NCBI GenBank assembly: GCA_002428085.1
Contig: DJAA01000058.1
Coordinates: forward strand, 33,136-41,206
DNA length: 8,071 nucleotides
Origin: Sulfurimonas sp. UBA6014
Lineage (GTDB): Bacteria; Campylobacterota; Campylobacteria; Campylobacterales; Sulfurimonadaceae
Reading direction: 5' to 3'
Each line of letters begins with the position of its first letter. Position 1 is the first letter of the stretch. Below the pieces are notes generated by a model, which was given only the letters and a program-made list of their open reading frames with translations, ran no database searches and was not told where the DNA came from. A program made the position numbers and the translations under genes. Positions 4,771 through 8,071 of this stretch are shown here, in pieces.

Positions 4771-6699
4771 ATGAAAATTAAACTCTCTCTGGCTTTGCTC
4801 GCTTTGATAAGTTCACTTCAAGCAGAAGAAGTCATCACGCTCCAACCGCTGAGCATCACCTCCACTGCCATCACAACCAACGAGCTCAAATCTAGTGACG
4901 CGGTAGAAGTTTACACTGCGCAGGAGATAGAAAAAGCGCATGTGCAAAATGTGTATGAGTTTTTAAATAGCCAAACTTCAGTGACAACCATGCCAAGTTA
5001 TGGAAACCCTTTTTCGCAAAAACTCGACATGCACGGATATGGTATTGGTGATGGATATCAAAATATCATTATCACAGTTGATGGGAGAAAAATAAACAAC
5101 ATTGACATGGTCGCACCTCTTTTAAATGCCATCGCACCAAGCTCCATACAACGGATAGAAATCATCAAATCCAGCGGCATCGTCACTGCGGGTGATGGCG
5201 CAAATGCGGGTGTCATCAATATCATCACCAAAAAAAATAATGATAAAGAGGTGATGCTCTATGGCGGAACGTATGGCGCTGCTTCAGGGTCGTTTTCTTT
5301 AGGGCATAGCGATGAAAACCTCTCGCTAAGCGCAAGTGGCGAAGCACAAAAAAACGCTGGCATTCGCCCTATCGACGCACAAGGCAACAAAGATGAGAAC
5401 AGACTCTCAACAGGTGCTTTTCATCTCGCCTACACACCCACAAAAGAGCTAGAGCTGCGTCTTAGCGCTAGTTTTGCAAGGACAGATGTCGCGTATGGAG
5501 GAGCTATAACACAAGAGGAGTATGAAGAAAATCCTGCGCAACAAGGGAGTAGTACCCCGTCGCATCTTTTGTATGATGCAGATGCCCTGAGTGCAGGGGT
5601 GAGCTACTTTGTAAATGAGGCTTTCTTTGTCGACATTGATACAAATCATGAAAAGAAAAAATCTCAAAATATCACTTACGCTTTCATCTCCGATTATGTG
5701 TACAATTCTGCAAAAATAACCCTCAACTCTCTAAGCGATGTTGCACAAATATTGGTGGGACTCGATACTTTTGATGGGACACGTAATGCGCATGCGTCAC
5801 TCTACGCCGCTGCCAACGAGACGACGAAAAAGAATCTCGCAGGATTTATCATGACGCATTTTGCTTTGGAAAACAGCTCCATAAAAGCGGGTTATCGATA
5901 TGAAAATGTAAAATATGCATACAACAATCCCTCGCAAAATCTCGAGCAAGAGAACTTTTTTAATGGTTTTGAGCTAGGGTTCAACTACACACTTTCTAAA
6001 CAAACGTCCCTCTTTGCCAACTTTTCTCACTCGTATCAAGCCCCTGATATTGATAGATTTTTCTCTTTTTATGGAGGCTTCAATGAGTTTATCTCGCCCG
6101 CTCATGCCAACAACTTCACCGTAGGTTTTACCAATATTGACGCACAAAACAAGCTCAAAATCTCTGCTTATTATATTGATTTGCGTGATGAAATTTACTA
6201 TTATGCAGACCCAACGTATCTCAATTCTAAAAATACAAACATAGACAAATCCCACAAATACGGTCTGGATGTGTACGATAAGTACCTCTTTAGTAGCTTC
6301 TGGAATATCGCACTGAACTATAACTATGTTCAAGCACTTATCGACAAAGAGGGAGAAAACGGGGATGATTATGCGGGCAATCATTTACCAGGAGTAAGCA
6401 ACCACAACGCCAAAGTAACATTGGGCTACTTGCCAAACGGACATGCTGCTTTTGCTTTGACGCAGATTTATAGAAGTGAGGCATATGCGGCGGATGATTT
6501 TAAAAACAACTTTTTGCAAAAACAAGATTCCTTTATAAGCACCGATTTTAGCGCAACATATACGAAAAACAATTGGGAAATTTTCGCAAAAGTAAACAAT
6601 CTCTTCAACCAAAAAAATGCTCTTTGGGTACGAGATGACGCGATTTACCCCGTAAACTTTACAACCACCGCTATGGCAGGGGTGAAAGTGAGATACTAA
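4771..6699 (+). CDS. TonB-dependent outer-membrane receptor
   Basis: This complete 642-residue protein is a TonB-dependent outer-membrane transporter, which takes up scarce ligands such as corrinoids, siderophores or metal chelates using energy from TonB-ExbBD. Residues 1-18 are a signal peptide ending LQA. EVITLQP (20-26) fits a TonB box. The plug domain spans about 42-155, with ITVDGRKINN (101-110), QRIEIIKSSG (127-136) and GVINIITKK (147-155). The rest is a predicted beta barrel with FANFSHSYQAPDIDRFF and EIFAKVNNLFNQ motifs, ending in an aromatic residue (GVKVRY). The ATG follows AAGGA by 9 bases. The length is near that of BtuB (about 600 residues), and a riboswitch-like leader lies upstream, so corrinoid uptake is favoured. 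The barrel sequence alone does not define the ligand, and no ABC transporter or TonB gene is in view. Confidence 0.95.
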   Translation: MKIKLSLALLALISSLQAEEVITLQPLSITSTAITTNELKSSDAVEVYTAQEIEKAHVQNVYEFLNSQTSVTTMPSYGNPFSQKLDMHGYGIGDGYQNIIITVDGRKINNIDMVAPLLNAIAPSSIQRIEIIKSSGIVTAGDGANAGVINIITKKNNDKEVMLYGGTYGAASGSFSLGHSDENLSLSASGEAQKNAGIRPIDAQGNKDENRLSTGAFHLAYTPTKELELRLSASFARTDVAYGGAITQEEYEENPAQQGSSTPSHLLYDADALSAGVSYFVNEAFFVDIDTNHEKKKSQNITYAFISDYVYNSAKITLNSLSDVAQILVGLDTFDGTRNAHASLYAAANETTKKNLAGFIMTHFALENSSIKAGYRYENVKYAYNNPSQNLEQENFFNGFELGFNYTLSKQTSLFANFSHSYQAPDIDRFFSFYGGFNEFISPAHANNFTVGFTNIDAQNKLKISAYYIDLRDEIYYYADPTYLNSKNTNIDKSHKYGLDVYDKYLFSSFWNIALNYNYVQALIDKEGENGDDYAGNHLPGVSNHNAKVTLGYLPNGHAAFALTQIYRSEAYAADDFKNNFLQKQDSFISTDFSATYTKNNWEIFAKVNNLFNQKNALWVRDDAIYPVNFTTTAMAGVKVRY

Positions 6700-6710
6700 A
6701 AGTTAGTTGT

Positions 6711-6904
6711 AGATTGCTTCGTCGTGCCTCCTCGCAATGACAGTTGTTTTTGCAATGGCAGTTGTTGTCAAAAACTGTCATTGCGAGGAGGTACGACGAA
6801 GCAATCTAGGTTGCGTTTGCAATGATGGTTGTTGTCAAAAACTGTCATTGCGTTGTCAAAAACTGTCATTGCGAGGAGGTACGACGAAGCAATCTAGGTT
6901 GCGT
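6711..6904. repeat. Composite dispersed-repeat block with inverted and direct copies
   Basis: Three copies of the same unit fill the gap after the receptor gene. The first (6711-6745) is inverted relative to the second (6773-6807): 35-base arms with one mismatch and a 27-base spacer. A 53-base stretch including the second copy (6764-6816) recurs exactly at 6852-6904. Between them lies a truncated extra copy (6831-6852). The unit contains ATTGCGAGGAGGTACGACGA and ends GCAATCT. I recall very similar ATTGCGAGG...GAAGCAATC repeats scattered between genes in many bacterial phyla. The block could form a strong hairpin at the end of the receptor mRNA. Confidence 0.92.
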
Positions 6905-6947
6905 AAGAAGTCTCAATAATATCTCCATAACGCCAAATTTTCTATGG

Positions 6948-6953
6948 TAAAAT
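6948..6953 (+). promoter_or_regulatory. Candidate extended -10 promoter of the membrane/Cys-rich gene pair
   Basis: TAAAAT at 6948-6953 is preceded by TGG, giving the extended -10 form TGnTAAAAT, with T-rich DNA just upstream. It would start transcription near 6960, about 12 bases before the ATG at 6972. It lies right after the repeat block, so the gene pair is probably transcribed separately from the receptor. Confidence 0.4.
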
Positions 6954-6971
6954 ATAAAACGAAGGAAGAGG

Positions 6972-7556
6972 ATGAACAACAAAAAATTGCTCCATATAAA
7001 CATACGAGAGTTTCTCAAATATAAGTTCCTGAACTCCCTATTTCTAGGCGTTTCTGTCGGGAGTATTTTTACGGTTTATGGACCTATTGAGCCCTCTGTT
7101 TATAGTCTTGGCGGGATTGCTTTGGCTTTTGGGATGCTTGGAGTTGCGAAACTTTACTCGAAGATTTTGAATAGAGATTATTTTTATAAAATATCCCTTT
7201 TTGTGGAGATAGTGACACTTACAATGGTGAGCTATTTTTTGCTGTTTTCGTACAACTACATGAGTGCGCTTGTGATGTATGGGGGGTATCAGCTCACTTT
7301 TACTTTTGGCTCTTACCTGATCCGAGCAGAGACTTTATTTTTGAAAAAAACACTTTTTTTAGAAAAAGTGGATGTAGCAAAACAGGCGGGTTATCTTTTG
7401 GGGATGCTTTTTTCGTATCTTTTTTATAAATTTTTAGAACTTTTTTTAGAGATATTTGACAAGCAAGCGCAGGTTTATACGCTGCACTTTTTACTTTTAG
7501 CAATCGAGATCTTGATTATTATTTATCTTACACAAGCATTTAAAGGAAAAAAATGA
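6972..7556 (+). CDS. Polytopic membrane protein, function unknown
   Basis: This 194-residue protein is very hydrophobic, with about six membrane helices (roughly residues 20-36, 42-60, 74-93, 96-115, 137-156 and 168-188) and a basic N-terminus and C-terminus (KGKK). There is no cleavable signal peptide, cysteine cluster or recognisable transporter motif. Six helices in fewer than 200 residues is the size of half a major-facilitator transporter, but I see no specific match. GGAAGAGG just before the ATG is a good ribosome binding site. Its stop overlaps the start of the cysteine-rich gene in an ATGA, so the two are translationally coupled and probably act together. The sequence does not support a function. 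Confidence 0.85.
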   Translation: MNNKKLLHINIREFLKYKFLNSLFLGVSVGSIFTVYGPIEPSVYSLGGIALAFGMLGVAKLYSKILNRDYFYKISLFVEIVTLTMVSYFLLFSYNYMSALVMYGGYQLTFTFGSYLIRAETLFLKKTLFLEKVDVAKQAGYLLGMLFSYLFYKFLELFLEIFDKQAQVYTLHFLLLAIEILIIIYLTQAFKGKK

Positions 7557-7978
7557 CTTACTTAGAATGGTTCGATGCACACGCACAAAGACACAAAAAT
7601 ATCGTAGAAAAACTTGTCGCACTTGGGAAAACAAAAGAGGAGATTGTAGAGTATTTTGTTTTTGAAAATATGGTAAAAAATGAGAGTGATTTTTGTCCAC
7701 TCTATGAACAAAATAAAAAGTGCCATGACATAGCGTATCTCAACTGCTACCTCTGCGCTTGCCCCTATTTTCGCTTTAGCGATACAGGGGTTGAGAAGGT
7801 TGAAGGCAAAACAAAATTTAGTTTTTGTAGCATTGATGCAAAAGAGGGCAAAGCCGCAGTTTATGGTGATGCCATCCACCAAGACTGCTCTGCATGCACA
7901 ATCCCTCATACCAAGCATTATATAGAAAAACATTTCGATTTGGACTGGAGAGCGCATATGAAAGAGTGTATTTTGTAG
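7553..7978 (+). CDS. Cysteine-rich small-domain protein, probable metal binding
   Basis: This 141-residue soluble protein has nine cysteines (48, 57, 65, 68, 70, 92, 112, 115, 139). The core pattern is a C-x8-C pair, then C65-x2-C68-x-C70-P, Cys92, and C112-x2-C115-x3-H119 within DCSACTIPH. This fits the cysteine-rich small domain family (as I recall PF04071 / COG2158), regarded as a zinc-finger-like or metal-binding domain of unknown role. I recall that some members lie in cobalamin gene clusters, but I am not certain of it. Residues 1-45 form a helical extension ahead of the domain. AAAGGA precedes the ATG, which overlaps the membrane-protein stop by 4 bases. The cysteines are reduced-cytoplasm style with no export signal. 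Confidence 0.82.
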   Translation: MTYLEWFDAHAQRHKNIVEKLVALGKTKEEIVEYFVFENMVKNESDFCPLYEQNKKCHDIAYLNCYLCACPYFRFSDTGVEKVEGKTKFSFCSIDAKEGKAAVYGDAIHQDCSACTIPHTKHYIEKHFDLDWRAHMKECIL

Positions 7979-8071
7979 GAAGTACGACTTTCAAAATATC
8001 TGGTCATGGTATTTTCACACGAGTCGTACCTATGAGGGCATCAAAGCCTAAAGGTGAGGCTGAAGCCACAC
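7977..8071. repeat. Second palindromic element, cut by the window end
   Basis: Starting on the stop codon of the cysteine-rich gene, GTACGACT (7982-7989) pairs with AGTCGTAC (8022-8029). Inside it AAAATATC (7993-8000) pairs with GGTATTTT (8008-8015, one G-U), making an interrupted two-part hairpin. After it, GTGAGGCTGAAGCCACAC (8054-8071) matches 14 of 18 bases of the palindrome GTGCGACTGAAGTCGCAC at 4730-4747. GGAAGT at the left edge and AGTCGTACCTA also echo that element. It appears to be a longer, diverged member of the same repeat family and probably continues past the window. Confidence 0.6.

Noticed and set aside
5974..6612. Minus-strand open frames inside the receptor gene
   Set aside because: They are shadows of the receptor coding frame, with no ribosome binding sites or protein features.
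6764..6904. CRISPR array
   Set aside because: Copies are adjacent, inverted or truncated, without regular unique spacers and without cas genes. It is a duplicated dispersed repeat.
6737..6919. Small plus-strand frame encoding CHCEEVRRSNL-type peptide
   Set aside because: It is a translation of the repeat block. I recall the same peptide as a frequent spurious protein product of this repeat in other genomes.

Overview
The window looks like chromosomal DNA from a low-GC member of the Campylobacterota (epsilonproteobacteria), most likely Sulfurospirillum or a relative. The reasons are the short Dxr (358 residues), the compact NFACT protein (about 440 residues), and a gene order (NFACT - small coiled-coil protein - cdsA - dxr) that I recall as conserved in Campylobacter. 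The genus is inferred, not proven.

Left half, minus strand (about 4134 down to 13): a tightly packed run of genes. In transcription order these are an NFACT/RqcH-family protein, a 101-residue charged protein of unknown function, cdsA (phosphatidate cytidylyltransferase), dxr/ispC (MEP isoprenoid pathway), then a BrnT toxin and BrnA antitoxin pair. The first four are spaced 14, 35 and 4 bases apart and are probably one operon for ribosome rescue, phospholipid and isoprenoid supply. The toxin-antitoxin pair follows 48 bases after dxr and has its own candidate promoter, overlapped by a perfect 9-base-arm palindrome. For cdsA and the NFACT gene I place the start at an internal ATG 13 codons inside the longest open frame, because that is where a good ribosome binding site lies.

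Middle (4135-4770): a 636-base divergent intergenic region with no convincing gene. It carries candidate promoters in both directions. About 4345-4525 resembles a diverged cobalamin riboswitch, with core segments such as CCGCCACTGT in the expected order. A near-perfect 22-base inverted repeat ends just before the ribosome binding site of the next gene.

Right half, plus strand (4771-7978): a complete TonB-dependent outer-membrane receptor, a block of dispersed repeats (6711-6904), then a translationally coupled pair: a six-helix membrane protein of unknown function and a small cysteine-rich, probably metal-binding protein. The window ends in a second palindromic element related to the one before the receptor. 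The corrinoid-type leader, the receptor, and a cysteine-rich family that I recall sometimes lying near cobalamin genes together suggest a corrinoid uptake or handling locus. That is a hypothesis: the receptor sequence alone does not reveal its substrate.
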